NCBI GenBank assembly: GCA_041396845.1
Contig: JAWKXU010000004.1
Location: 248,001 to 312,000 of the forward strand
From: JAWKXU01 sp020446465
GTDB lineage: Bacteria > Pseudomonadota > Alphaproteobacteria > Sphingomonadales > Sphingomonadaceae
Direction: 5' to 3'
DNA: 64,000 bases
A program made the position numbers and the translations under genes. The notes beneath the pieces are model-generated. The model saw nothing but the letters and a program-made list of their open reading frames with translations. It did no database searches and was not told the DNA's origin. This document shows positions 1 through 9,051 of the stretch, in pieces (the stretch's first letter is position 1; each line of letters starts with the position of its first letter).

Positions 1-1746
1 AACGCCGCGGCTTTCGACAAGGTGCTCAAGCTGGCTTTCCACCTCACCCACATCCAGTGCGACAGCCGACGTAATGCGCGCGCCTTTGGCTTGTCCCTGT
101 GCATCCCCGATCACCAACCATTCGGCGCGTGTCAGCGAAGACGTGGGGTCAAGTATGTAACCGCGACCACCAACCGACAGCCAATGCTCACCACTGGCTC
201 CTCGACGGCGCGCGATATTGTCCGGCAGGGCCAGTGCGAGCAGCAAGCCGGGGGCGATTGCATCGCCGTCATGCTTGCCGACCAGCTTTTGCGCCTTTTT
301 CGCCCATCCTTCCGCCAGCTTGCGCGCTGATTTTGCACGCGGTGAATTGTCCCGTTCCAGCCGCGCCATGCGCGCCGCAAGATCATCGCTGCGCCCGCCA
401 AGGCCCCGCTCTTGCAAGAGCAGCGCCATATATGCCGCATCGCGCCCCTGCCCACGCTCTGCCCCCAGCAGCAGCATTTCAGCAAGGACAGGGTCCATCG
501 GCAAGCGCGCAATGGAATTACCGCGCGGTGTAATGCGCCCCGCTCCATCAAGTGCGCCCAGTTGCATCAGCCGGGCGCGCGCTGCTGCCATCGCTGGCAC
601 GGGCGGCGCATCGAGCCAGCCGAGTGCCGCCGGATCAGCCACGCCCCATTTCCCAAGTGTGACGGCCAGGGGCGCAAGATCACTGGTCAGGATTTCGGGC
701 GGGTCGAATGCCGGCCTGCCGGGGTGGGCAGCCTCCTCCCACAGTCGATAGGCGACACCCGGACCTTGCCGCGCCGCACGGCCTGCACGCTGCGCGGCTG
801 ACGCCTGGCTCGCGCGCACTGTGACAAGGTGCTGCAAGCCAGCCGCAACATCGAACTGCGGACGCCGTGACAAGCCACTATCGACGACGACGGACACACC
901 ATCGAGCGTGAGCGATGTTTCTGCAATGCTGGTCGCCAGAACAATGCGCCTGCGCCCCTGCCCGTCCTTGCGAATCGCCGCCCGCTGCTCAGCCGGATCG
1001 ACCTGCCCGTGCAAGGCGTAAACCGGCGCATCGGGCAAACGCTCTTGCAGTCGGTCTGCTGTCCGATCAATCTCCCGCACGCCCGGCAGAAAGGCCAACA
1101 AGTCCCCCTCTGTTTCCCGCCACGCGGTGAGAATGGCGCTCGCCATGGCCTCATCCACCCGCTTTTCCGGCGAAGCTCCCAGCCACCTGATGTCCAGCGG
1201 CCATGCCTTGCCCGCGCTTTCGATCAGCGGTGTGTGCTGGCCCAGAACGCCCGTAAACCTCGCCCCGTCCAGCGTTGCGGACATTACGACCAGCCGCAAA
1301 TCTTCACGCAGGACCATCTGCGTTTCAAGCGCAAGCGCCAACCCCAGATCGCTATCGAGATGCCGCTCATGCGCTTCGTCGAACAGGACCGCGCTGACGC
1401 CCGCCAGTTCCTGATCTTCGAGCAGGCGGGCAACAAAAATCGCCTCGGTCATCACCAGGATGCGTGTGTCGGAAGAACGCTTGCTGTCGAGCCGGGTAAG
1501 ATACCCGACCCGCTGCCCCACCGGCTCACCCAGCAATTCGGCCATACGTTCTGCCGCCGCCCTTGCCGCCACGCGGCGGGGGCTGAGCACGATTACCTCT
1601 CCGCTGCACCAGTCCTCATCCAGCAGTGCGGGAGCAACCGCCGTCGTCTTGCCCGCTCCCGGCGGCGCAATCAGGACTGCGCTGTTCTGGTCGCGCAGTG
1701 CGCCCAGAAGGTCCGGCAGAACAGAATGGATGGGCAGAGCGGCCAT
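1..1746 (-). CDS. hrpB: ATP-dependent helicase HrpB, C-terminus beyond window
   Basis: DEAH-box RNA/DNA helicase of the HrpB family, probably cytoplasmic. Read from the ATG at 1746, the N-terminus shows Walker A APPGAGKTT near residue 30, the DEAHERHLDSDL box and the SAT motif (VVMSATLDG). The helicase C-domain follows, with QRAGRAARQGPG near its end. 582 codons lie in the window with no stop; HrpB proteins are usually about 820 residues, so roughly 240 residues lie outside. The gene runs in the same direction as ispB, whose stop is 16 bases upstream of this start, so they may be cotranscribed. The exact physiological substrate of HrpB is not known. Confidence 0.93.
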   Translation of the reverse strand, partial: MAALPIHSVLPDLLGALRDQNSAVLIAPPGAGKTTAVAPALLDEDWCSGEVIVLSPRRVAARAAAERMAELLGEPVGQRVGYLTRLDSKRSSDTRILVMTEAIFVARLLEDQELAGVSAVLFDEAHERHLDSDLGLALALETQMVLREDLRLVVMSATLDGARFTGVLGQHTPLIESAGKAWPLDIRWLGASPEKRVDEAMASAILTAWRETEGDLLAFLPGVREIDRTADRLQERLPDAPVYALHGQVDPAEQRAAIRKDGQGRRRIVLATSIAETSLTLDGVSVVVDSGLSRRPQFDVAAGLQHLVTVRASQASAAQRAGRAARQGPGVAYRLWEEAAHPGRPAFDPPEILTSDLAPLAVTLGKWGVADPAALGWLDAPPVPAMAAARARLMQLGALDGAGRITPRGNSIARLPMDPVLAEMLLLGAERGQGRDAAYMALLLQERGLGGRSDDLAARMARLERDNSPRAKSARKLAEGWAKKAQKLVGKHDGDAIAPGLLLALALPDNIARRRGASGEHWLSVGGRGYILDPTSSLTRAEWLVIGDAQGQAKGARITSAVALDVGEVESQLEHLVESRGV

Positions 1747-1761
1747 CGCCCGGCGCTGAAA

Positions 1762-2772
1762 TCAATAGCCGCGGCTGACCGCGAAACGCGCCGCCTCGGT
1801 CATGGCTGCGCGCGCTTTTCCATCAGGGAATATAGACAAGGCATCAATCGCGCGTTCGGCATAGTGCCGTGCCCGATCGCGCGTGGCCCGCACGGTGTCA
1901 TGCTTGCGGATGATGTCGGTCGCCTTCGCCAGATCTTCGTCTTCATTGCGAAAGCCTGCGATGGCTTCCTGCCAGAAGCGGCGTTCCTCTTCATTCCCGC
2001 GCGCATAGGCGAGAATGACGGGCAGCGTCATCTTGCCTTCGCGGAAATCGTCACCGGCATCCTTGCCCATTTCTGCAGCGGCGGAATCGTAATCAATCGC
2101 ATCATCGACAAGCTGGAATGCAATGCCAAGATTGCGCCCATAATCATCCAGCGCGCTCTCTTCGGCTTCGTCCCGCTCGGCAACCACGGCTGCAATACGG
2201 CTGGCCGCCGCAAACAGCGCCGCCGTCTTTGCGCCGATAATCGAAAGATACCGTTCTTCGGATGTTTCAATCTTGCGCTGGGCCGTCAACTGATCGACTT
2301 CGCCCTGCGCGATCACCGCCGATGCGCTGGACAGGATTTTCAGCACCCGCAAGCTGCCATCTTCGACCATCAGTTCAAAGGCGCGGCTGAACAGAAAATC
2401 GCCTACCAGAACGGTTGCAGGGTTGCCAAAGACAAGATTCGCCGTTTCCTTGCCCCGGCGCAAGTCCGACCCGTCCACCACGTCATCATGCAGCAGCGTC
2501 GCGGTATGGATGAACTCCACAGCGGCGGCCAGTTTATGATGGCGCGTGCCCTGATAGCCGACCAGTTCCGCACCGGCGAGCGTCAACATGGGACGCATCC
2601 GTTTTCCGCCACCCGAAATCAGGTGCCCGGCAAGCGCCGGTATCAGCGGCACCTCGCTCTGCATCCGGTCAAGAATGACAGCGTTCACCGCATTCATCGG
2701 TGTGGCGGTCAACGAAAGGATCGGTCCGAGCGATGGCTGATCGCGCTTGATAGAGACGACTTCTGCACTCAT
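1762..2772 (-). CDS. ispB: All-trans polyprenyl diphosphate synthase (ubiquinone side chain)
   Basis: 336-residue polyprenyl synthetase that condenses isopentenyl diphosphate units to make the isoprenoid tail of ubiquinone. Both aspartate-rich Mg-diphosphate sites are visible: LLHDDVVDGSDLRRG near residue 90 and LVDDAIDY near residue 220. The length fits octaprenyl/decaprenyl synthases; sphingomonads use Q-10, so a decaprenyl product is likely, but chain length cannot be read from sequence alone. It is divergent from the chorismate mutase gene with only 66 bases between the two start codons, which must hold both promoters. Confidence 0.93.
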   Translation of the reverse strand: MSAEVVSIKRDQPSLGPILSLTATPMNAVNAVILDRMQSEVPLIPALAGHLISGGGKRMRPMLTLAGAELVGYQGTRHHKLAAAVEFIHTATLLHDDVVDGSDLRRGKETANLVFGNPATVLVGDFLFSRAFELMVEDGSLRVLKILSSASAVIAQGEVDQLTAQRKIETSEERYLSIIGAKTAALFAAASRIAAVVAERDEAEESALDDYGRNLGIAFQLVDDAIDYDSAAAEMGKDAGDDFREGKMTLPVILAYARGNEEERRFWQEAIAGFRNEDEDLAKATDIIRKHDTVRATRDRARHYAERAIDALSIFPDGKARAAMTEAARFAVSRGY

Positions 2773-2838
2773 GGCTGCGACATGGCGATCAAGCGGGCGC
2801 TTGGCAAGCGGGCAATGTGTGATAGAGGCATGTCCATC

Positions 2839-3132
2839 ATGTCAGAGCACAAAGAAGACCCCGTTCTTGCCGGATACCGCAAGAGCATCGACAATATCGA
2901 CGCCGCGCTGGTGCATATCCTGGCCGAACGGTTCCGGATTACGCAAGCCGTCGGTGCGTACAAGGCGCAGCACGCTCTGCCGCCCGCCGACCCTGATCGT
3001 GAACGCCGGCAGATAGAGCGTTTGCGCAGCCTGGCCGAAGCGGCGGATCTTGACCCAGAGTTCAGCGAAAAGTTCCTGCGTTTCGTGATCGACGAGGTTA
3101 TCCGCCATCACCGCAAGGCCGCTGCCCAATGA
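2839..3132 (+). CDS. Chorismate mutase, AroQ class
   Basis: 97-residue all-helical chorismate mutase that converts chorismate to prephenate on the way to phenylalanine and tyrosine. Visible features are the N-terminal helix YRKSIDNIDAALVHILAERF, the RFRITQAVGAYKAQH segment carrying the active-site Arg and Lys, and the C-terminal helix. The ATG at 2839 is preferred over one at 2830 because AGAGG at 2824-2828 is properly spaced only from 2839. A long frame running through this gene from position 1009 is the open antisense of hrpB and ispB, not an N-terminal extension. Confidence 0.88.
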   Translation: MSEHKEDPVLAGYRKSIDNIDAALVHILAERFRITQAVGAYKAQHALPPADPDRERRQIERLRSLAEAADLDPEFSEKFLRFVIDEVIRHHRKAAAQ

Positions 3133-3190
3133 CAGCCAGACCGGTGCGACTGAGAAACTGTTGAAGTGAGCAAAGGCCCCGGTGCTCGCC

Positions 3191-4627
3191 TCACACCGCC
3201 GCGCGCGGAAGGCGCAGCGTCACCATCAGCCCGCCCAGATCCTCGCTTGTTCCAAGCCCGACACTCCCGCCGTAAATCTCTGAAACGTCGCGCACGATCG
3301 CCAGCCCAAGGCCCGTGCCGGGCTTTCCCGTATCGAGCCGCGCACCACGATCAAAGATGCGGGTGCGCTCGCTGACGGGAATACCGGCCCCGTCGTCTTC
3401 CACCGTGATCGAACAAAGCTGCGCGTCAGGATCGGCATCGACCGTCAGGAATACGCTGCCACCGCCATATTTCGCGGCGTTTTCCAGCAAGTTACCGATG
3501 ATCTCATCAAGATCCTGCCGTTCAATAGCAACTATTGCATCGCGATTTCCGGCAATGTCAAAACGAACATCGTCATAAAGCCGGGAGACTGCCCGCTCGA
3601 CAGCTTCGGCGCTTTCCCAGACGCTCGTCCGCGCCTGCCCGGCCGCCCGTCGCCCGACAGCCCGCGCGCGCGCAAGGTGATGGTCGATCTGGCGGCGCAT
3701 CACTTTCGTTTCGCGCAAGACAGTCTCCGACAGATCGGGAGCCTGCGCGTTGGCCGCATTGGTCACGACCGTAAGCGGCGTTTTCAGCGCATGTGCAAGG
3801 TTGCCTGCGTGCGTGCGCGCCTCCTCCGCCTGCCGTTCCGAATGGGCAAGCAGGGCGTTGAGTTCCTCGACAAGGGGCTGCACTTCGAGAGGCAAGGGTT
3901 CGGTCACGCGGTTTGCCCCCGTTACCCGCAAGTTCTGGATGGCCAGCCGAATACGCCGCAATGGTCCCAGCCCCAGCCATGCCTGCAACACCGCGAGCAG
4001 GAACAGGCCAATGCCCAGAATGGCAAAGCTCCAGATGAGAATGAAACGGATGCGCTGCACTTGCGAATCGAGTTCGCCCCGGCTCGCAGCGACGACGAAC
4101 CACCACTTCGTATCGCTGCCGGGAAGAATGATGGAACGTTCAATCAGGCGGAGAGGCTCCCCCGTGAACTGATCGCTATTGTAAATGTGCGCCGTCGTAT
4201 CGGCGCCCTTCCCCATCACTTCAAGGCTGCGATCCCACAGTGATCGTGAAGGGAAATCCTCATGATTCTTGCCGCTGATTTGCCAGTAAAGGCCGCTGTT
4301 CGGCTCCAGAAATCGTTGATCGCCGAGAGGACGGTTAAAAAACACTTCGCCATCCGGCCCGATTTCGGCAGACCCGATCATGGCGGTCAGCATGTAATTG
4401 AGCTGCTCGTCGAAGTTCTTTTCGATCAGGCCTGTCAGCGTGCGATCGAGCGCCAGCCCGCCGAGCACGAGCAGTATGAAAATCCAGCCCGCGGCAATCA
4501 GCATCATGCGCCGGGACAGGCTGCCTTGATGCTGTGGCCTGTTTACGGACAAGCCATCACTGGCCAAATCCGCAGCATTGTCTTGCTCAGGGCCGACTTG
4601 CGGCAAATCTCCGCCAGTCTGTGCCAA
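3191..4627 (-). CDS. Sensor histidine kinase, PhoQ-like
   Basis: Inner-membrane sensor kinase, partner of the response regulator just upstream. Reading from the TTG at 4627: a first membrane span (IAAGWIFILLVLGGLAL), a periplasmic region of about 130 residues, a second span (FAILGIGLFLLAVLQAWLGL), a HAMP-like linker, H-box HALKTPLTVV with the phospho-accepting His, N-box NLLENAAKYG, G1 DDGAGIP and G2 GTGLGLAIV. The HALKTPL form of the H-box is typical of PhoQ. The frame stays open upstream into the regulator gene, so the start is uncertain: the TTG lies 4 bases past the regulator's stop, and an ATG at 4508 directly before the first span is the alternative. Confidence 0.87.
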   Translation of the reverse strand: MAQTGGDLPQVGPEQDNAADLASDGLSVNRPQHQGSLSRRMMLIAAGWIFILLVLGGLALDRTLTGLIEKNFDEQLNYMLTAMIGSAEIGPDGEVFFNRPLGDQRFLEPNSGLYWQISGKNHEDFPSRSLWDRSLEVMGKGADTTAHIYNSDQFTGEPLRLIERSIILPGSDTKWWFVVAASRGELDSQVQRIRFILIWSFAILGIGLFLLAVLQAWLGLGPLRRIRLAIQNLRVTGANRVTEPLPLEVQPLVEELNALLAHSERQAEEARTHAGNLAHALKTPLTVVTNAANAQAPDLSETVLRETKVMRRQIDHHLARARAVGRRAAGQARTSVWESAEAVERAVSRLYDDVRFDIAGNRDAIVAIERQDLDEIIGNLLENAAKYGGGSVFLTVDADPDAQLCSITVEDDGAGIPVSERTRIFDRGARLDTGKPGTGLGLAIVRDVSEIYGGSVGLGTSEDLGGLMVTLRLPRAAV

Positions 4628-4631
4628 GTTA

Positions 4632-5309
4632 TCAGCCGCGCGGCGCGTCCGACGGATCGTCGAGACTGTAGCCAAGCCCGCGGATCGTGGTGATAACGTC
4701 TGCGCCCAGCTTCTTGCGGATGCGGGTAACAAAAACCTCGATCGTGTTCGAATCGCGGTCAAAATCCTGATCGTAGATGTGTTCGATCAGCTCCGTACGG
4801 CTGACGACCTTGCCCTTGTGGTGCATCAGGTAAGACAGCAACTTGTATTCCTGCGCGGTCAGTTTCACCGGCTCCCCGGCAAGCGTCACGCGGCCAGAGC
4901 GCGTATCCAGCCGCACATCGCCAGCCGTCAGTTCGGATGACGTGTTGCCCGATGCACGGCGGATAAGCGCCCGCAAACGCGCAATCAGTTCTTCTGTCTG
5001 GAACGGTTTGGCAAGGTAATCGTCCGCACCGGCATCCAGCCCTGCCACCTTGTCAGACCAGCTATCACGCGCCGTCAGCACCAGAACCGGAAAGTTCCGA
5101 TCTTCCTTGCGCCATTTGCCCAGCACGGTCAGCCCATCCATGATCGGCAGGCCAAGGTCGAGAATTACAGCGTCATATTCCTCGGTCGAACCAAGAAAAT
5201 GCCCGTCTTCCCCGTCTGTGGATAGGTCCACGGCATAGCCCGTCTGCTCCAGCGTCGTTTTCAACTGCTGGCCAAGTGTCGGCTCATCCTCGACTATCAG
5301 AATCCGCAT
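4632..5309 (-). CDS. OmpR/PhoP-family response regulator
   Basis: 225-residue DNA-binding regulator. The receiver domain spans residues 1-115, with acidic pocket EDE at 7-9, phospho-acceptor Asp in AVILDLGLP (about residue 51), the conserved Thr in VLTARD and Lys in LAKPF. The winged-helix output domain spans about 125-220 (LTAQEYKLL, DSNTIEVFVTRIRKKL, IRGLGY). It stands first in a two-gene operon with the PhoQ-like kinase. The PhoP-type sequence suggests control of envelope genes, possibly in response to divalent cations or acidity, but the signal is inferred from family only. Confidence 0.92.
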   Translation of the reverse strand: MRILIVEDEPTLGQQLKTTLEQTGYAVDLSTDGEDGHFLGSTEEYDAVILDLGLPIMDGLTVLGKWRKEDRNFPVLVLTARDSWSDKVAGLDAGADDYLAKPFQTEELIARLRALIRRASGNTSSELTAGDVRLDTRSGRVTLAGEPVKLTAQEYKLLSYLMHHKGKVVSRTELIEHIYDQDFDRDSNTIEVFVTRIRKKLGADVITTIRGLGYSLDDPSDAPRG

Positions 5310-5414
5310 TCCCTGGTCCTTATTCTACCGCGCCTGGCGCGTTTACCCTAGCTGGAGATTTGAAGAGGCACCGTCAAGTCAGGCCATGCTGACAGACGGC
5401 TGGCGTTTGGCACC

Positions 5415-5735
5415 CTAGTTCGAGCGCCGAATGATCCTGCCGGTGCGCGCATCAACATCGACAAACATCACCCGGCCATCGCGAATGAACTTCAGGCGAT
5501 AGGCCATCGCTGCCGCGTCATATTCAGGGCCAAGATACTGGCTCCCCTTCATTCGCGGCAGAACATCGCGCTCAATATCGCGCAAGGAGCGCACGTTGCC
5601 TGCTTTCATTTCCTTTCGCGCCTGATCCTGATCGCCGCGCGTCTGGGCCTGTGCCGGGACTGACAGGGCGCAGCCCATGCCTGCAAGCAAAAGCGCCGGA
5701 AGCGCAGCAACACGAAAGATGGTTCGGCTCAGCAT
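5415..5735 (-). CDS. PepSY-domain periplasmic protein
   Basis: Small secreted protein of 106 residues. A signal peptide (hydrophobic VAALPALLLAGMGCALS, cleavage near AQA-QT) is followed by a PepSY-like domain ending in RDGRVMFVDVDARTGRIIRR, the usual C-terminal strand pattern. AAAGGA precedes two adjacent ATGs at 5738 and 5735; spacing favours 5735. It lies 105 bases downstream of the response regulator's start region on the same strand, so it would be transcribed towards the two-component genes. PepSY proteins next to two-component systems are often thought to inhibit or tune proteases or sensors; here that is only a suggestion. Confidence 0.78.
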   Translation of the reverse strand: MLSRTIFRVAALPALLLAGMGCALSVPAQAQTRGDQDQARKEMKAGNVRSLRDIERDVLPRMKGSQYLGPEYDAAAMAYRLKFIRDGRVMFVDVDARTGRIIRRSN

Positions 5736-5807
5736 CATGTCCTTTTGCCTAAGCCCAAAGCCTTGAACAAGGTGTGAATACCCTGCCCAAGGCCCGTTCA
5801 GCCAAAC

Positions 5808-6539
5808 TTAGCGGGTCATTTCGTATTTGACCGACACGGTAACACCCGTGCCGACAAGGCCGGGTTCAACGGGGCTTACGGGCGGCGGTGGTGCAGCAGC
5901 AACCGCATCGGCTGCCATCCGCATCATCGGCATGGGGCGGGATGACGTGATGGATTCGCTCACTTCCAGCAAACGCACGCCCGAATACCCGGCAAATTGG
6001 GCATATTCCATCGCCTGATCATGGGCATGTTTCATCGCCGCCTTGCGCGCCTGCGCCTTGGCAGCCGAATCGTCCTCTACCGAAAACGAAGGCCCGTTAA
6101 TGTCGGTCGCGCCCGCTGCGACCAATGCGTCCAGCACCTTGCCGGTATCTTCCACCTTGCGGAGCGTTACCTGGACCTGATTGGAAGCCCGATACCCGCG
6201 AAAAACCTGTTTCCTCAACGACTGGTTATAATCGTATTCCGCATTGAGGTTGATGCCGGTTGTCTGGACATCTTCCTTTGCGATGCCCAGCGCCTTGATC
6301 TTCGCAATGACCGAATCCATTTCCCGCGCGTTTTGCTGCATCGCCTGCACGGCTGTCGGCGCAAGAGTGCTGACTCCGGCCCCCACATTCACAAGGTCCG
6401 GTTTTACTTTTACCGTTTCGTTGACGGACAGTTCGACCACCGGCCCTTCAACCGGGATCTGGATTTCAGCCGCAATGGCGGGAACCGGCGCCAGCAGGGC
6501 TGCAGCGGCGAACATTGGCAATTTGTGCATCATTATCAT
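5808..6539 (-). CDS. SIMPL-domain (DUF541) periplasmic protein
   Basis: 243 residues with a signal peptide (MFAAAALLAPVPAIAA). The domain starts near residue 35 with VELSVNETVKVKPDLVNVGAGVSTLAPTAVQAM, the hallmark of the SIMPL/DUF541 family, and includes GYRASNQVQVTL and a C-terminal GTGVTVSVKYEM strand. Bacterial members such as YggE are linked to oxidative-stress tolerance; the biochemical role is unknown. GGAG lies just before the run of ATGs at 6539-6530, so the exact start among these is unclear. Divergent from the ABC-F gene across 113 bases. Confidence 0.85.
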   Translation of the reverse strand: MIMMHKLPMFAAAALLAPVPAIAAEIQIPVEGPVVELSVNETVKVKPDLVNVGAGVSTLAPTAVQAMQQNAREMDSVIAKIKALGIAKEDVQTTGINLNAEYDYNQSLRKQVFRGYRASNQVQVTLRKVEDTGKVLDALVAAGATDINGPSFSVEDDSAAKAQARKAAMKHAHDQAMEYAQFAGYSGVRLLEVSESITSSRPMPMMRMAADAVAAAPPPPVSPVEPGLVGTGVTVSVKYEMTR

Positions 6540-6652
6540 CGAACTCCCATGGCTGGTTTCGGCAAAGCAGTGCCTTTCATGCGATTACGCTGCGGTGAAC
6601 CGATTGGTTCCAGTGCTGGACGATCGCAGATGATATAGCTAGGGCGCGCGGC

Positions 6653-8482
6653 ATGGCTGCCGCACCAATCTTGAGCTGGGAAGGCCTCGGGCTGATTCAG
6701 GGCGCGGGCTGGTTGTTCCAGGATATTGACCTGCATATCGGACCGCGCGACCGACTTGCGCTGATCGGGCGCAACGGCGCGGGCAAGACGACTCTGCTCA
6801 AGATGATTGACGACCGGATAGAGGCAGACCGGGGCAAACGCTCTATCCAGCCCGGCACGCGGGTCGTCATGCTGGAGCAAGACCCCTATTTCACCGGCTT
6901 TGACACGTTGATGGACTTTGCGCTTTCGGGTGAAAATGCGCCCCAGCGCCATGAAATCGAAGCGATCGCCGGGCAACTTGGCATCGACATGTCCCGCCCT
7001 GCTGAAAGCGCATCGGGCGGTGAACGGCGCCGGGCAGCCCTTGCTCGCGCTCTTGCCAGCGAACCCGATCTGCTGCTGCTGGACGAACCGACGAACCACC
7101 TCGACCTTTCCGCGATTGACTGGCTGGAAGACTGGCTGAACCGCTACAAGGGCGCGTTCGTCGTCATCAGCCATGACCGCACCTTTCTGAAACGCCTGAC
7201 CCGCGCGACCCTGTGGCTGGACCGTGGCACCCTGCGCCGCAAGGAAGTCGGCTTTGGCGGTTACGAGGCATGGGAAGAGCAGGTCTATGCCGAAGAAGCG
7301 CGCGCTGCCGAAAAACTCGACGCCAAACTGAAGCTGGAAGCGCACTGGCTGGAACGCGGGGTAACTGCGCGGCGCAAGCGTAATCAGGGCCGGCTCGAAA
7401 AACTTTACGAAATGCGCGCGCAGCGGGCCGCCATGCTAACGCCGGGCGGCACGGCCAAGCTCAAACTCGCCAACGACGATACGCGCACCAAATCGGTGAT
7501 CGTGGCCGAACACGTTTCCAAAAGTTTTGGCGAAGGTGCAGAAAAGCGCGCCGTCATCCGCGACTTTACCTTACGCATCCAGCGCGGCGACAGGATCGGC
7601 GTTGTCGGCGCGAACGGCGCTGGCAAGACGACCCTGCTCAAACTGCTGACCGGGGAAATGCAGCCCGACGAAGGCAGCGTTACGCTCGCCAAGACGCTGA
7701 ACGGCGTCATGATTGACCAGCAGCGCAGCCTGATGAGCCCGGACAAGCGCGTGCGCGACATTCTGGCCGAAGGTGGCGACTGGATCGACGTGCGCGGTAT
7801 CCGCAAACATGTGCAGGGCTATCTCAAGGAGTTTCTGTTCGATCCGGCGATTGTCGATACCAAGGTCGGCATTCTGTCAGGCGGCGAACGCTCACGGCTC
7901 CTTCTCGCGCGCGAATTTGCCCGCAAATCCAACCTTCTCGTTCTGGATGAGCCGACCAACGACCTCGATCTTGAAACGCTCGACCTGCTGCAGGAAGTGA
8001 TCGCAGATTATGACGGCACCGTGCTGATCGTCAGCCATGATCGCGACTTTCTGGACCGGACAGTAACCGTCACGCTGGGTCTCGATGGATCGGGCAAGGT
8101 TGATATTGTCGCGGGCGGCTATGCCGACTGGGAAGCCAGGCGCAAGGAACGCATCGCCCAGCCCAGGGCAAAAGCCACAAAAACGCCTGACACGAACGAA
8201 GGCGCGGCCACTGCCGCCCCGCCCCCGCAGCAGCGCAAGAAACTGACCTATAAAGACCAGCGCGATTACGACCTATTGCCCGCGCGAATCGAGGAACTGG
8301 AAGGTCAGATTGCGCGCGACGAACAAGCCCTTGCCGACCCCGACCTCTACACCCGCGATCCCGGCAAGTTTGCCACCCTGACCGACACGTTGGAAAAGGC
8401 ACGGGCAGAAAAGGACGCAGCAGAAGAACGGTGGCTGGAACTGGCGGAAATGGTCGAAGATCAGGCCAGCACGGCTAATTGA
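6653..8482 (+). CDS. ABC-F family ATPase, Uup-like
   Basis: 609-residue soluble protein with two ATP-binding cassettes and no membrane spans, the ABC-F layout of ribosome-associated factors. First cassette: Walker A GRNGAGKTT near residue 38, signature SGGERRRAALARAL, Walker B LLLLDEPTNHLD. Second cassette: GANGAGKTT, LSGGERSRLLLAREF, LVLDEPTNDLD. A charged coiled-coil C-terminus (about 520-600: YDLLPARIEELEGQI) matches the DNA-binding tail of Uup. It ends convergently with the DUF6456 gene, with an 8-base overlap. Uup proteins influence transposon excision and translation; which applies here cannot be told. Confidence 0.9.
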   Translation: MAAAPILSWEGLGLIQGAGWLFQDIDLHIGPRDRLALIGRNGAGKTTLLKMIDDRIEADRGKRSIQPGTRVVMLEQDPYFTGFDTLMDFALSGENAPQRHEIEAIAGQLGIDMSRPAESASGGERRRAALARALASEPDLLLLDEPTNHLDLSAIDWLEDWLNRYKGAFVVISHDRTFLKRLTRATLWLDRGTLRRKEVGFGGYEAWEEQVYAEEARAAEKLDAKLKLEAHWLERGVTARRKRNQGRLEKLYEMRAQRAAMLTPGGTAKLKLANDDTRTKSVIVAEHVSKSFGEGAEKRAVIRDFTLRIQRGDRIGVVGANGAGKTTLLKLLTGEMQPDEGSVTLAKTLNGVMIDQQRSLMSPDKRVRDILAEGGDWIDVRGIRKHVQGYLKEFLFDPAIVDTKVGILSGGERSRLLLAREFARKSNLLVLDEPTNDLDLETLDLLQEVIADYDGTVLIVSHDRDFLDRTVTVTLGLDGSGKVDIVAGGYADWEARRKERIAQPRAKATKTPDTNEGAATAAPPPQQRKKLTYKDQRDYDLLPARIEELEGQIARDEQALADPDLYTRDPGKFATLTDTLEKARAEKDAAEERWLELAEMVEDQASTAN

Positions 8483-8948
8483 TCCGGTAAAAGTCCGCCA
8501 CCCGATCCAGCGCGAGTTTCAGCACCAACTTCCCGCTGCGTGCCGGCCATTGCAGCGCCTTTTCCGCATCAGGCAATGTCTCGCCAGCGCAGACAACCCG
8601 CCACAGAACATCGGTCAGCCCCCTGCCCGCCGCAGCCATCGCGCCATCGAAACGAGCCTTGGCCGCCAGTTGGCGTTCGCTCGGCGACAACCCGGCATCC
8701 GGGCCGCCTTTCACCCGCACGGGATCCCACCGCATGGTGACAGAGGGCGCAAGCTGCGCGCGTTCGTAATCGGCCTGGAGTCTCTCCCCCGCATCGAACA
8801 AACGCGCATCCAGGTGCCCGCGCGCATGGAGCCAGGCCAACGGGGATTCCGCCAGATTGACAGTAACGCTGCGTCCGCGCCGCGGTGCCTTGCCGCTGCG
8901 GCGCGGCCCCTCGCTGGTGAGTTCTCGTTCAACAAGTTGACGACGCAT
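8475..8948 (-). CDS. DUF6456-domain protein, possible GafZ/GafA-like GTA regulator
   Basis: 157-residue protein with a basic N-terminus (RRSGKAPRRGR) and a DUF6456-type domain from about residue 33 to the end: ESPLAWLHARG, LFDAGERLQADYERAQLAPSVT, then WPARSGKLVLKLALDRVADFY. From memory, this domain also forms part of the regulators that switch on gene transfer agents in Rhodobacter (GafA) and Caulobacter (GafZ); that link is family knowledge, not shown here. It is divergent from an XRE-type regulator. Its upstream region carries the TTTCCTACATGAACC element 47 bases before the ATG, the same element that precedes the holin gene at 14184. Other DUF6456 proteins are housekeeping genes of unknown role, so the function is a hypothesis. 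Confidence 0.75.
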   Translation of the reverse strand: MRRQLVERELTSEGPRRSGKAPRRGRSVTVNLAESPLAWLHARGHLDARLFDAGERLQADYERAQLAPSVTMRWDPVRVKGGPDAGLSPSERQLAAKARFDGAMAAAGRGLTDVLWRVVCAGETLPDAEKALQWPARSGKLVLKLALDRVADFYRIN

Positions 8949-8995
8949 GGCTGATTCCCCTTCACATTATCGGCAGCAGGGGCTTGCAAAAAATC

Positions 8996-9030
8996 GGTTC
9001 ATGTAGGAAAGAGAAAAAACCAATTTGGTT
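8996..9030. promoter_or_regulatory. Divergent control region with shared element and palindrome
   Basis: On the minus strand, bases 9010-8996 read TTTCCTACATGAACC followed by GATTT, pointing to the DUF6456 gene. On the plus strand, 9018-9030 is AACCAATTTGGTT, an inverted repeat with 6-base arms around one T, 21 bases before the ATG of the XRE regulator at 9052. The same 15-mer and the same 13-mer, merged, are found at 14124-14147 before the holin gene. Most simply this is promoter plus operator DNA for the adjacent XRE regulator. Confidence 0.7.
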
Positions 9031-9051
9031 AAACATTATCGAGATCCAGCC

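Noticed and set aside
1009..3132. Long open frame of about 707 codons on the plus strand, seemingly one large gene
   Set aside because: Everything before about 2839 is the antisense of hrpB and ispB, which are clear family members; only the last 97 codons are a real gene (chorismate mutase).
9025..9051. TTG at 9025 as start of the XRE regulator
   Set aside because: It would put the palindrome within the coding sequence and add residues not typical of the family; ATG 9052 starts right at the helix-turn-helix.
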